The notes beneath the pieces are model-generated. The model saw nothing but the letters and a program-made list of their open reading frames with translations, was not told the DNA's origin and searched no databases. Of a stretch of 36,691 nt of DNA, positions 29,199 to 36,328 are shown piece by piece. Within the stretch, counting starts at the first letter, position 1, and each line of letters starts with the position of its first letter. The stretch is from Desulfobacteraceae bacterium (GTDB lineage Bacteria; Desulfobacterota; Desulfobacteria; Desulfobacterales; JAABSP01), in assembly GCA_011390345.1 (NCBI GenBank), contig JAABSP010000050.1, positions 1 through 36,691 on the forward strand, given 5' to 3'. The position numbers and the translations under genes were made by a program.

Positions 29199-31859
29199 TC
29201 ACCTCTCATCATCTTCCTCCCCCGCGTCTTCATCCGCGTCTTCCCCGGCGTCTTCATCAGGTCTCTCTTCGGATTCCTCCGGCAGTCTATCGGAAATACC
29301 GATCTCTCCCTCCTCGCCAGCCATCTCCTCTTCGGAAATACCGATCTCTCCCTCCTCGCCAGCCATCTCCTCTTCGGAAATACCGATCTCCCCCTCCTCG
29401 CCGGCCATATCCTCTTCGGAAACCTCCTCCTCCTTTTCCACCAGCCGCGCCGCGCCGGTCAGCCGCTCATTCGGATCGAGATCCATCAGCTTCACCCCCT
29501 GAGTATTGCGGCTGATCACCGACATGCTCTCCACCGGAATCCGGATGATCTTTCCGATGTCGGTCATGAGCATGAGATCGTCATCCTCTTCGACCAGAAG
29601 AATGGCCACCACATTGCCGTTACGCGCACTCGTCTTGATGGTGATGACGCCCTTGCCCCCCCGCTTCCGCAACGGATATTCGTCAATGGAGGTTCGCTTG
29701 CCGTAGCCGCGCTCGGTCGCGGCAAAAAGGGTCTGGCCGTGGCTCAGGACCTGCATCCCCACCAGGTAGTCGTCCGGGTCCAGACTCATCCCCCGAACCC
29801 CCTGGGTGGCCCGTGCCGCCGACCGGACATCCGACTCCAGAAACCGGATCGACTTGCCTTTTGCCGACCCCAAAAAGACATTCATGGTCCCGTCCGTGAC
29901 CCGGGCCGCGATCAGCTCATCCTCCGGCAGCAGATTGAGCGCGATGATCCCCCCGGTCCGGGGCCGGCTGTAGGCCATCACGTCGGTCTTCTTCACCAAT
30001 CCGTTCTTCGTGGCCATAAGGATAAAGGAACCAGGCTCGAAATCGGGCACATTGAGCACGGTCGTCAGCCGCTCATCCTTGTCGAACTCCAGCAGGTTGA
30101 CGATGGCCTTGCCCCGGCTGGTCCGGCTCGCCTGGGGGATGTCGTAGACCTTGCACCAGTAAACCCTTCCCTGGTTCGTGAAGAAGAGAAAGGTATGGTG
30201 GGTGGAGGCAACGAAGAGCAGCTCGACAAAATCATCGTCTTTGGTTCCCATCGCGGTCTTTCCCTTGCCGCCCCGCTTCTGGCTCTGGTACAGGGTGATC
30301 GGGTTGCGCTTGATATAGCCGGTGCGGGTGATGGTCACCACCATATCCTCTTCCGCGATCATATCCTCGATGGTCAGAGCCCGGCTCTCCTCGATGATCT
30401 CGGTGCGCCGGTCATCCCCGTACATCTCCTTGATCTCGGTCAGCTCATCCTTGATGATCCCGAGCACTATCCGATCGCTGCCCAGAATCTCCTTGTACCA
30501 GGCGATCTGCTTTAAAATCTCCCGGTACTCCTCCAGGATCTTCTCCTGCTCCAGGCCCGTGAGCCGGTGCAGCCGCATATCTAAAATCGCCTGTGCCTGA
30601 ATCGGGGTGAAGCCGAACCGGTCGATGAGCCCGTCCTTTGCCTCGGCCGGGGTTTTGGATGCCCGGATCAGGGCCACCACATCGTCGAGATGCTCCAGCG
30701 CGATCTTCAAGCCCTCCAGAATATGGGCCCGGGCCTCGGCCTTATCCAGATCATACCGGGTTCGCCGGATCACGATCTCCTTGCGATGGCGGATGAAGTG
30801 GTCCAGCAGCTCCTTGAAGGAGAAGAGCCGGGGCTGGTTGTTCAGCACCGCGAGAAAATTGATCCCGAAGCTCGTCTCCAACTGGGTCTGTTTGTAGAGC
30901 TGGTTGCTCACAACTTCTGCGAACTGATCTTTTTTCAGCGCGATCGCGATTCGCATCCCTTTTCTGTCCGACTCGTCCCGGACATACCGGATGCCCTCGA
31001 TATGCTTCTCCTTCATGAGCTGCGCGATCTTCTCGATGAGCCGGGCCTTGTTCACCTGGTAGGGGAGTTCATAGACCGCGATAGTCTCGGTGCCGTTATT
31101 CTTGTCCTGCTCCACCTCCACCCGGGCCCGGATCCGGATGATCCCCCTTCCGGTCCGGTATGCGTCGATGATCCCGATCTTGCCGTGGATGATCCCGGCC
31201 GTGGGAAAATCGGGGCCAGGCACGATCTCGATCAGCTCCTCCCAGGTAATTTGAGGATTGTCGATGAGCGCGATGCAGGCATCGACCACCTCCGAGAGAT
31301 TGTGGGGCGGAATGTTGGTAGCCATGCCGACTGCGATCCCCGATGATCCATTGATCAAAAGCGACGGCAGCTTCGCGGGCAGCACCGAGGGCTCGGACAG
31401 GGACTCGTCATAGTTGGGCGTGAAATCGACCGTCTCCTTTTCCAGATCCAAGAGCATCTCGTGGGCCATCTTCGACATCCTCACCTCGGTATAACGCATT
31501 GCGGCCGGGGGGTCCCCGTCCACGGAGCCGAAGTTGCCCTGCCCATCCACCATCGGGTAGCGCAGGGAGAAGCTCTGGGCCATCCGGACGATGGTATCAT
31601 AGACCGCGGAATCGCCGTGGGGATGGTATTTACCGATCACATCCCCCACCACCCGGGCCGATTTCTTGTACGGCTTGTTCCAGTCGTTCCGCAGCTCGTG
31701 CATGGCAAATAGCACCCGCCGATGCACAGGTTTGAGGCCGTCTCTCACATCCGGCAGTGCGCGCCCGATGATCACGCTCATGGCATAGTCGAGGTAGGAG
31801 CGCTTCATCTCGCTTTCGATGCTGATCTCGGGCAGTCTATCTGTTTCGATTGCGTCCAT
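29199..31859 (-). CDS. gyrA: DNA gyrase subunit A with acidic repeat tail
   Basis: The breakage-reunion subunit of gyrase, 886 residues. The catalytic tyrosine is Tyr123 in [10 protein letters not shown]. The quinolone-resistance region has the wild-type Ser84 and Asp88 (PHGDSAVYD). The GyrA box QKRGGKG in the C-terminal pinwheel shows it is gyrase rather than topoisomerase IV. After residue 806 an 80-residue, strongly acidic tail follows: three 14-residue units (E-E-(D/E)[11 protein letters not shown]; residues 815-856), then an Asp/Glu/Ala-rich end. Acidic GyrA tails are known to modulate DNA wrapping in other bacteria; this one is unusually long and repetitive. Partner gyrB is not in the window. 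Confidence 0.98.
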   Translation of the reverse strand: MDAIETDRLPEISIESEMKRSYLDYAMSVIIGRALPDVRDGLKPVHRRVLFAMHELRNDWNKPYKKSARVVGDVIGKYHPHGDSAVYDTIVRMAQSFSLRYPMVDGQGNFGSVDGDPPAAMRYTEVRMSKMAHEMLLDLEKETVDFTPNYDESLSEPSVLPAKLPSLLINGSSGIAVGMATNIPPHNLSEVVDACIALIDNPQITWEELIEIVPGPDFPTAGIIHGKIGIIDAYRTGRGIIRIRARVEVEQDKNNGTETIAVYELPYQVNKARLIEKIAQLMKEKHIEGIRYVRDESDRKGMRIAIALKKDQFAEVVSNQLYKQTQLETSFGINFLAVLNNQPRLFSFKELLDHFIRHRKEIVIRRTRYDLDKAEARAHILEGLKIALEHLDDVVALIRASKTPAEAKDGLIDRFGFTPIQAQAILDMRLHRLTGLEQEKILEEYREILKQIAWYKEILGSDRIVLGIIKDELTEIKEMYGDDRRTEIIEESRALTIEDMIAEEDMVVTITRTGYIKRNPITLYQSQKRGGKGKTAMGTKDDDFVELLFVASTHHTFLFFTNQGRVYWCKVYDIPQASRTSRGKAIVNLLEFDKDERLTTVLNVPDFEPGSFILMATKNGLVKKTDVMAYSRPRTGGIIALNLLPEDELIAARVTDGTMNVFLGSAKGKSIRFLESDVRSAARATQGVRGMSLDPDDYLVGMQVLSHGQTLFAATERGYGKRTSIDEYPLRKRGGKGVITIKTSARNGNVVAILLVEEDDDLMLMTDIGKIIRIPVESMSVISRNTQGVKLMDLDPNERLTGAARLVEKEEEVSEEDMAGEEGEIGISEEEMAGEEGEIGISEEEMAGEEGEIGISDRLPEESEERPDEDAGEDADEDAGEEDDER
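29291..29416 (-). repeat. three tandem 42-bp in-frame repeats at the gyrA 3' end
   Basis: Copies at 29291-29332, 29333-29374 and 29375-29416. The first two look identical and the third has three visible substitutions. A looser GCGTCTTC(A/C)TC-type repetition continues at 29224-29262. All keep frame and encode acidic residues. Confidence 0.95.
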
Positions 31860-31885
31860 ATTCTATTATCTTTTCCAAATAAAGG

Positions 31886-32977
31886 TTACAACAGTTTGAT
31901 CGGCCGGTCGTCGGGCTCCACCAAAACCTGGTAGCTCGTGTGGTAGATGTCGGTCAGGGTGAGAAATGCGGTGACCACCAGCGGGCCGTAGATGATTCCC
32001 AGTATCCCGAAGAGCTTCAGGCCCCCCATGATGGAAAGAAAGACCAGAAGCGTATGCATCTGCACCCGGCGCCCAACCAGCTTGGGCTTGAACAGGTATT
32101 CGATACCACCGGAGATTATACCATAAAAGATCAAAAATGACAGGCCGGAAATGATCCGCCCCGTCAAAAAAAGATAGGCCGCGGCCGGCACGAATACCAG
32201 GCCGATCCCCAGAATCGGCAGAAACGCGAGCAGGGCCATTACCACCCCCCATAAAAACGCGGAATGGAACCCGAACATGGCAAAGATGGTCCCGCCGAGA
32301 ATCCCCTGGATCATCCCGCAGAGGCCGTTTCCGATGAGAATCGCGCCGGCCATGTCCTTGAACTTTCCGATCAGCTTCTTGTCCTGGTCTTCGGGCAGAG
32401 GGGAGAGATCCATGATAAAGGAGATGAGCCGGTTCCCGTCGATGAGCATAAAGTAGATGATCAAGAGCATAAAGAAGAAATTGATTAGAAACCGGAGGAT
32501 ATTGGAGGCGATCGCGTTGGCCTGCTCATAGAGAAAAAGCCCTACAATCTTCCCGATCTCGGGGATGGCCTCCTGAAAGAGTTCGCCGGTCATCCGGATA
32601 TTGAATCCCGACAGCAGGAGATTGATCCGCTCCACCCAGCGGCTGCTCTGGATCAGATCCTGGATCTGATTCTGCAGATCGAGGCCCCGGGCAGAGAGAT
32701 AGACATCATAGGCCTCCTTGGAGATGATCCCCACCAGCAGAAGAATCGGGATGAAAAGAACAAAGAAGATGATGACGCAGGTGAGAGCAGAGGCCATGGT
32801 CGGCCCCATTCTCTTCCGGAAAATGGTGTAGAGCGGGCTGAAGACCCCGGCCACCACCAGGGCCACCACAATGGTGGAGAGAAAGGGGAGCAGCAACCAT
32901 CCGAGCAGGAAAGAGGAGAGCAGAAAAATGGCCAGAAAAAACCATAGGATCGCCTTCCGGGAAATCATCTCCTGCAT
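31886..32977 (-). CDS. AI-2E transporter family (PerM-like) permease
   Basis: A 363-residue membrane protein of the AI-2E transporter / UPF0118 family. It has about seven or eight hydrophobic segments, the pattern FLSTIVVALVVAGVFSPLY near the N-terminus, a soluble loop at about residues 90-150, then GNGLCGMIQGILGGTIFAMFGF, LAFLPILGIGLVFVPAA and the C-terminal GILGIIYGPLVVTAFLTLTDIY signature. Members have been linked to export of autoinducer-2, to Na+/H+ exchange or to unknown solutes, so the substrate is open. The first ATG has GGAGG at 5-nt spacing. It ends 26 bp before gyrA and probably leads that operon. Confidence 0.9.
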   Translation of the reverse strand: MQEMISRKAILWFFLAIFLLSSFLLGWLLLPFLSTIVVALVVAGVFSPLYTIFRKRMGPTMASALTCVIIFFVLFIPILLLVGIISKEAYDVYLSARGLDLQNQIQDLIQSSRWVERINLLLSGFNIRMTGELFQEAIPEIGKIVGLFLYEQANAIASNILRFLINFFFMLLIIYFMLIDGNRLISFIMDLSPLPEDQDKKLIGKFKDMAGAILIGNGLCGMIQGILGGTIFAMFGFHSAFLWGVVMALLAFLPILGIGLVFVPAAAYLFLTGRIISGLSFLIFYGIISGGIEYLFKPKLVGRRVQMHTLLVFLSIMGGLKLFGILGIIYGPLVVTAFLTLTDIYHTSYQVLVEPDDRPIKLL

Positions 32978-33032
32978 ATTTTCCTCCCGTTATCCGATTG
33001 GATCAGGAATTGGAATGGTGTTGTCCTGCCTG

Positions 33033-33083
33033 CCGTAAAAAGGCTCCGATACGCGAAGATTGCGCACCGGAGCCTTTTTACGG
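33033..33083. terminator. strong inverted repeat downstream of the 53-residue gene
   Basis: A perfect 16-bp stem pairs CCGTAAAAAGGCTCCG (33033-33048) with CGGAGCCTTTTTACGG (33068-33083) around a 19-nt loop. On the minus strand it follows the small membrane protein gene. The five T residues lie inside the 3' arm, so it can act as a terminator in either direction, insulating the AI-2E-family gene from the upstream unit. Confidence 0.75.
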
Positions 33084-33130
33084 GGGGTTTTAAAAAAAGG
33101 GGGATAAAAAAGCAGAAAGTAAGGGCCCTT

Positions 33131-33292
33131 CTATCGGCTGCTGACCAGCCCCCCTGCGGCAATCAGCAGCATGAACTCAAACGCGACAACAGCCGCATAA
33201 CTGCCGTTGAAGATCGCAAAGACCACACCGCCGCCGACAATGGCCGGCACGCCGCAGACCACGAGCATTCCGAGCTTTCTTGGAATATCCAT
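33131..33292 (-). CDS. small hydrophobic membrane protein, 53 residues
   Basis: A short gene easily missed by length cut-offs. The start ATG at 33292 is preceded by AGGAG at 7-nt spacing and it ends with TAG at 33131. The product starts MDIPRKLGMLVVCGVPAIVG and has two hydrophobic stretches (about 8-27 and 33-49) separated by a short FNGSYA turn, ending in a basic SSR. A two-helix hairpin in the cytoplasmic membrane is the natural reading. It sits 172 bp after the acetyl-CoA acetyltransferase gene and before a strong hairpin. Function is unknown. Confidence 0.75.
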   Translation of the reverse strand: MDIPRKLGMLVVCGVPAIVGGGVVFAIFNGSYAAVVAFEFMLLIAAGGLVSSR

Positions 33293-33464
33293 CTCTTTTC
33301 TCCTTCTCCGCTACATCCGAAATTTGCGTTGACGTTGGCCACCCCTTTTCATAAAAGCGGTTTTACAAAAAAGAGCGTCTTTTCGGCCCGAAAAAGGCCG
33401 ATCACTTTTCCGATCCCAACCCCTTATAAAAAAGAATGGCCGATTTTGCAACCACCAATCGCGG

Positions 33465-34751
33465 CTACCGCTCCACGATCATGGCAAAACCCATGCCGCC
33501 GCCGATGCACATGCTCACAAGACCGGTTCCGTAACCCTTGCGCTTCATCTGGTTCATCAGCGTCACCATCTGTCGGGCCCCGGTCGCGCCAATGGGGTGT
33601 CCAAGGGAGATCCCGCTGCCCAGCTCGTTGGGCTTATCGGCCTCAACCCCAAGCTCCCGGCAGCAGGCAATGGCCTGGGCCGCAAATGCCTCGTTCAACT
33701 CGATCGCGTCGATATCGCCCATCTTCATACCGGTTCTTTTCAGCACCTTGCGGACAGACGGCACAGGGCCAAGACCCATATATGCCGGATCGAGCCCGCC
33801 CCCGGCAAATCCCTTGATCTTTACCAGCGGTTCAAGTCCCAGCTCCTTTGCCTTCTCGGCCGTCATCAGAAGAACTGCCGCGGCCGCATCATTGATGCCC
33901 GAGGCATTTCCCGCGGTCACGGTTCCATCCTTTTTAAATGCGGGCCTGAGCTTTCCCATCCGGGCCATGTCGGTCTCCATGGGCCGCTCGTCCGTATCAA
34001 AGACGGTCTCGCCCTTCCGGGATTTAATGATCACCGGCGCGATCTCCTCTTTGAAGATCCCCTTGTTGATCCCCTTCATTGCCCGCTGGTGGCTCAATAC
34101 CCCCAGCTCATCCTGCTCCTCGCGGCTGATGCCGTACATCTCCGCGATGTTCTCCGCAGTCAGCCCCATGTGATAGCCGTAGAAGATCTCGTAAAGGCCG
34201 TCAAAGACCATCAGGTCATGCACCTCGCCGATGCCGGTGAGCGCCATCCGGTACCCCCACCGCGCGCTCAGCATAGCCATCGGCACAAGGCTCATGTTCT
34301 CCTGGCCGCCTGCCATCACCACATCGGCCTCACCGCTCATGATGGCTGAAGCCCCCAGCGCGATCGCCTTGAGACCCGAGCCGCAGACCTTGTTGATGGT
34401 GAGAGCCGGGGTCTCCTTGGGAATCCCCGCGCGGATCATGGCCTGCCGCCCCGGGTTCTGCCCCTGACCGGCCTGGAGTACGTTGCCCATGATCACCTCG
34501 TCGATCATCACGGGCGCAGCAGATGAATCCCACTCCATGAAGCCCTTCTCCAGCTCGGTGACGCCCTGGTCTTTGAGCTTGTCCGGGGCAAAGCTCATGG
34601 CCGCATCATCTGCGACAGGCCGAAGCCCTGCCCGCTTCAGGGTATCCTTCATCACCAGTGCGCCCAGTTCCACAGCCGGAACGGTCTTCAATCCGCCTCC
34701 GAAAGAACCGATCGGGGTTCTTGCCCCGCTGACGATCACAACTTCTCTCAT
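33465..34751 (-). CDS. acetyl-CoA C-acetyltransferase (thiolase)
   Basis: A 428-residue thiolase that condenses or cleaves acyl-CoA via Cys123 (INKVCGSGLKAI), with the second-site histidine in SLGHPIGATGARQ and the C-terminal active cysteine in SMCIGGGMGFAM. Typical members have about 390-395 residues. The excess lies in one insertion at about residues 45-82 (RPVADDAAMSFAPDKLKDQG and beyond), between helix 1 and the DEVIMGNVLQAG motif. The short-chain biosynthetic/degradative class (acetoacetyl-CoA) is the best guess. The ATG follows AGGAGG at 8-nt spacing. Apparently a single-gene unit. Confidence 0.95.
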   Translation of the reverse strand: MREVVIVSGARTPIGSFGGGLKTVPAVELGALVMKDTLKRAGLRPVADDAAMSFAPDKLKDQGVTELEKGFMEWDSSAAPVMIDEVIMGNVLQAGQGQNPGRQAMIRAGIPKETPALTINKVCGSGLKAIALGASAIMSGEADVVMAGGQENMSLVPMAMLSARWGYRMALTGIGEVHDLMVFDGLYEIFYGYHMGLTAENIAEMYGISREEQDELGVLSHQRAMKGINKGIFKEEIAPVIIKSRKGETVFDTDERPMETDMARMGKLRPAFKKDGTVTAGNASGINDAAAAVLLMTAEKAKELGLEPLVKIKGFAGGGLDPAYMGLGPVPSVRKVLKRTGMKMGDIDAIELNEAFAAQAIACCRELGVEADKPNELGSGISLGHPIGATGARQMVTLMNQMKRKGYGTGLVSMCIGGGMGFAMIVER

Positions 34752-34884
34752 ATGTCTATCCTCCTGTTTTTCATATCGATACGAAACAGATCCAAGTTAA
34801 AAGGGTATAGCATAGCATGAATGGCGGAGGGAGGTCAATGAGGAGATGGCTGAAATAGTGTGTCATGGAATTGATGTTGTCGAT

Positions 34885-35121
34885 TTACAATTCATCACCC
34901 GCTGATGGTTTCCGATCAGCCACTCTGTTTAAAATTGCCTCCATATCATCGATATCGGCTCTCTCTCTTCTCTCTTTCAGGTAATCTTCTGTCATAAGCG
35001 CAGAGATTTTTTCAGAAACGGCAGATGAAATAAGCTGGTTGATCGATACTCCCTCCATTCTGGCAATTTCCCGGATATGGCGATGAATGGATTCGGGTAA
35101 CCGAAGGCTTAAAGTTCCCAT
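34885..35121 (-). CDS. ribbon-helix-helix antitoxin of a PIN-type toxin-antitoxin module
   Basis: A 78-residue protein with an N-terminal ribbon-helix-helix: the strand GTLSLRLPESIHRHIREIA followed by the helix EGVSINQLISSAVSEKI, the classic order of CopG/HicB-like antitoxins. The C-terminal part (DYLKERRERADIDDMEAILN) is charged and would wrap the toxin. It overlaps by 13 bp the stop of a truncated PIN toxin fragment upstream, the usual toxin-then-antitoxin order of this family. It looks intact and so is an orphan antitoxin; it could still bind its own operator or protect against related toxins. Confidence 0.85.
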   Translation of the reverse strand: MGTLSLRLPESIHRHIREIARMEGVSINQLISSAVSEKISALMTEDYLKERRERADIDDMEAILNRVADRKPSAGDEL

Positions 35122-35339
35122 TCTGTTTCCTCCAATAGTTGTTTGGGACCGATAATTTTTACCCCGAATTTTTCACTACCTTTGAAATCCCTGATATTGA
35201 AAGTCGTAATGGTATTTACATTTGAGGCAACAGCCAGTTCAAGCACATGATCATCTTTGGGGTCCGGCAAAAAAGGTGCCAAATGAATACCGGCCTGTTT
35301 TCGGCTTCCGGGATTGAGAATTGCGCGGGTATCTGTTTT
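35109..35339 (-). pseudogene. C-terminal half of a PIN-domain toxin
   Basis: An open frame of 76 codons without a proper start. Its reading matches the end of PIN-family toxins of the COG1569 type: HLAPFLPDPKDDHVLELAVA, then ITTFNIRDFKGSEKFGVKII and GPKQLLEETEWEL. The conserved D-P-K-D-D and the N-x-x-D-F acidic positions are present, but the N-terminal half with the first catalytic aspartate is missing. The frame is stopped upstream by the TGA at 35340, which is also the end of the Rpn-like fragment. It ends TAA at 35109, 13 bp inside the antitoxin gene. It has lost function unless it is expressed as a fragment. Confidence 0.8.
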
Positions 35340-35594
35340 TCAGAGATCGATCTGTTTTTGGAAATTATGCAGATTCCCGTTGGTCATTGATTCAATGACA
35401 TTCATAATCTGCTCGAGCCTCAAAGGATCTTCGATTTCCTGAATTCGATCAATCAGTTTCAGATCCGCTTCACCGAATTTCATCTTGAGTCCGAATCGAA
35501 TGGATCGACGCAGCAATTCCACTCTTTCTTCTTTCCGGCCGATCTCTATTCCATCTTGTTTTCCTTCTTCATAAAGCATCTGCCGTAATCCCAT
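35340..35594 (-). pseudogene. C-terminal part of an Rpn/PD-(D/E)XK nuclease family protein
   Basis: An 84-residue frame beginning MGLRQMLYEEGKQDGIEIG, with the repeated Gly-x-x-x-Gly-like helix followed by LLRRSIRFGLKMKFGEADLKLIDRIQEIEDPLRLEQIM. This is the typical C-terminal region of Rpn recombination-promoting nucleases and DUF4351-type proteins; the nuclease core is absent. A good GAGGAGG precedes the ATG, so it might be translated on its own. It abuts the PIN toxin fragment exactly at its stop and lies 26 bp from the N-terminal remnant. Confidence 0.7.
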
Positions 35595-35620
35595 AACATC
35601 CTCCTCGAGTTGAATTGAAC

Positions 35621-35767
35621 TCAGATATTCCCGACGATCACCTTCAGACCCGCGGCCTCCGGTTCCGCAAAGAATTCAAGGGAATCTTCGGGATAGTCGA
35701 TGATCAGGTTCTTGAAATTCTGGTCGTGGGAGGTCGGCGGTGTTTTCTTTTCTCCGCTTCCGGACAT
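35621..35767 (-). pseudogene. N-terminal remnant of an Rpn/PD-(D/E)XK nuclease family protein
   Basis: A 48-codon frame: MSGSGEKKTPPTSHDQNFKN then LIIDYPEDSLEFFAEPEAAG and a short run to TGA at 35621. The HDQNFKNLI...FF pattern is the conserved opening of Rpn-type proteins. It has its own AGGGAG ribosome binding site 8 nt upstream and a plausible promoter (35806-35834). The catalytic middle of the family, well over 100 residues, has been lost between this fragment and the C-terminal one. Confidence 0.7.
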
Positions 35768-35805
35768 TAGCATATCTCCCTTTCCGTATTCGATACCACA
35801 GGGTC

Positions 35806-35834
35806 AATATATCGGATCTTGGGGATGACGGCAA
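35806..35834 (-). promoter_or_regulatory. promoter in front of the Rpn remnant
   Basis: On the minus strand TTGCCG (35829-35834) and TATATT (35806-35811) are separated by 17 nt, 39 nt before the ATG of the Rpn remnant. Good spacing and a good -10. Confidence 0.5.
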
Positions 35835-35847
35835 CCGGCTTTTTCTG

Positions 35848-35945
35848 CCCCGGACGACGCGGATGAACGTGATGGACATGATGACAGATGAAAAGAGAAT
35901 GCCCACCACAGCCCATCATAAATCATCACATTCATCCGGGTCCGG
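35848..35945. repeat. long imperfect inverted repeat
   Basis: CCGGACGACGCGGATGAACG at the left and, on the opposite strand, CCGGACCCGGATGAATGTGA at the right can fold into a stem of about 30 bp with a few mismatches and a loop of about 35 nt that itself contains GCCCACCACAGCCC. No coding frame explains it. It could be a foldback element or part of the leader of the Rpn gene. Confidence 0.55.
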
Positions 35946-35966
35946 AACATTTGTAAAACCGGCTTT

Positions 35967-36152
35967 TCATTTTTCCCCGGCAGTGTTATCCAACAGTGCG
36001 GCGCTGCCGGACAGGGCGATCAGGGCTTCGTCGGCCAGGCGGCCCAGATCCAGAAGGCGGAGAGAACGCGAATATTAATCCTGTCTTACCTTCCGGGAAT
36101 GACCTCGTGCAAACAATTCCGCAAGTTCTTTGCGCTTAAAGCTTTTGATCAT
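35967..36152 (-). pseudogene. HigB/RelE-like toxin gene with an in-frame stop
   Basis: From the ATG at 36152 the frame reads MIKSFKRKELAELFARGHSR then KVRQD and a TAA (36075-36077), and continues in the same frame as YSRSLRLLDLGRLADEALIA to a second stop at 35967. The opening MIKSFK-K-L--LF and the following R--LR-LD segment are typical of the small HigB/RelE-superfamily ribonuclease toxins, which are about 90-100 residues. The later part no longer matches and the GDR-GQ/W-I core strands are missing. The gene is therefore broken twice. No HigA-type antitoxin follows. Confidence 0.6.
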
Positions 36153-36164
36153 AGTGGCAAGAGT

Positions 36165-36189
36165 AACATGATATGTTGTCATGTCAACA
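36165..36189. promoter_or_regulatory. overlapping palindromes upstream of the HigB-like pseudogene
   Basis: AACAT-GAT-ATGTT (36165-36177) and TGTTG-TCATGT-CAACA (36174-36189) are two adjoining dyads. They contain a TATCAT -10-like hexamer (minus strand, 36168-36173) and a TTGACA (36182-36187). Arranged over the start region of a toxin gene, they look like the operator of an autoregulated toxin-antitoxin module. Confidence 0.5.
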
Positions 36190-36235
36190 GCTACACGATG
36201 CGCTTTTGGAAAGCATTGAAAGAGAAAATCGTGGC

Positions 36236-36296
36236 AAAAAAAGGCGGCGGGAGGTCGGGCCTAATTTCTTCGATTAGAGTCCCGCATTCCGCCGCC
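36236..36296 (-). terminator. intrinsic terminator of the dockerin-containing gene
   Basis: GGCGGCGG (36243-36250) pairs with CCGCCGCC (36289-36296), with an inner stem CTAAT/ATTAG plus neighbouring G-C pairs around a TTCTTCG loop. On the minus strand the hairpin is followed by seven T residues (36236-36242), 32 bp after the stop at 36329. Confidence 0.9.
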
Positions 36297-36328
36297 GACT
36301 ATCGATACGGATAATTCGCGTTCTGGAT

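Noticed and set aside
28677-30515. Plus-strand frame of 612 codons opposite gyrA and gpsA
   Set aside because: Long only because of strong codon bias on the opposite strand; it contains low-complexity Ser/Arg and His/Pro stretches and no domain.
33349-33400. Terminator after the acetyl-CoA acetyltransferase gene (CGGCC/GGCCG hairpin at 33384-33400)
   Set aside because: The stem is only five base pairs and the T tract on the minus strand is displaced, so I do not call it.
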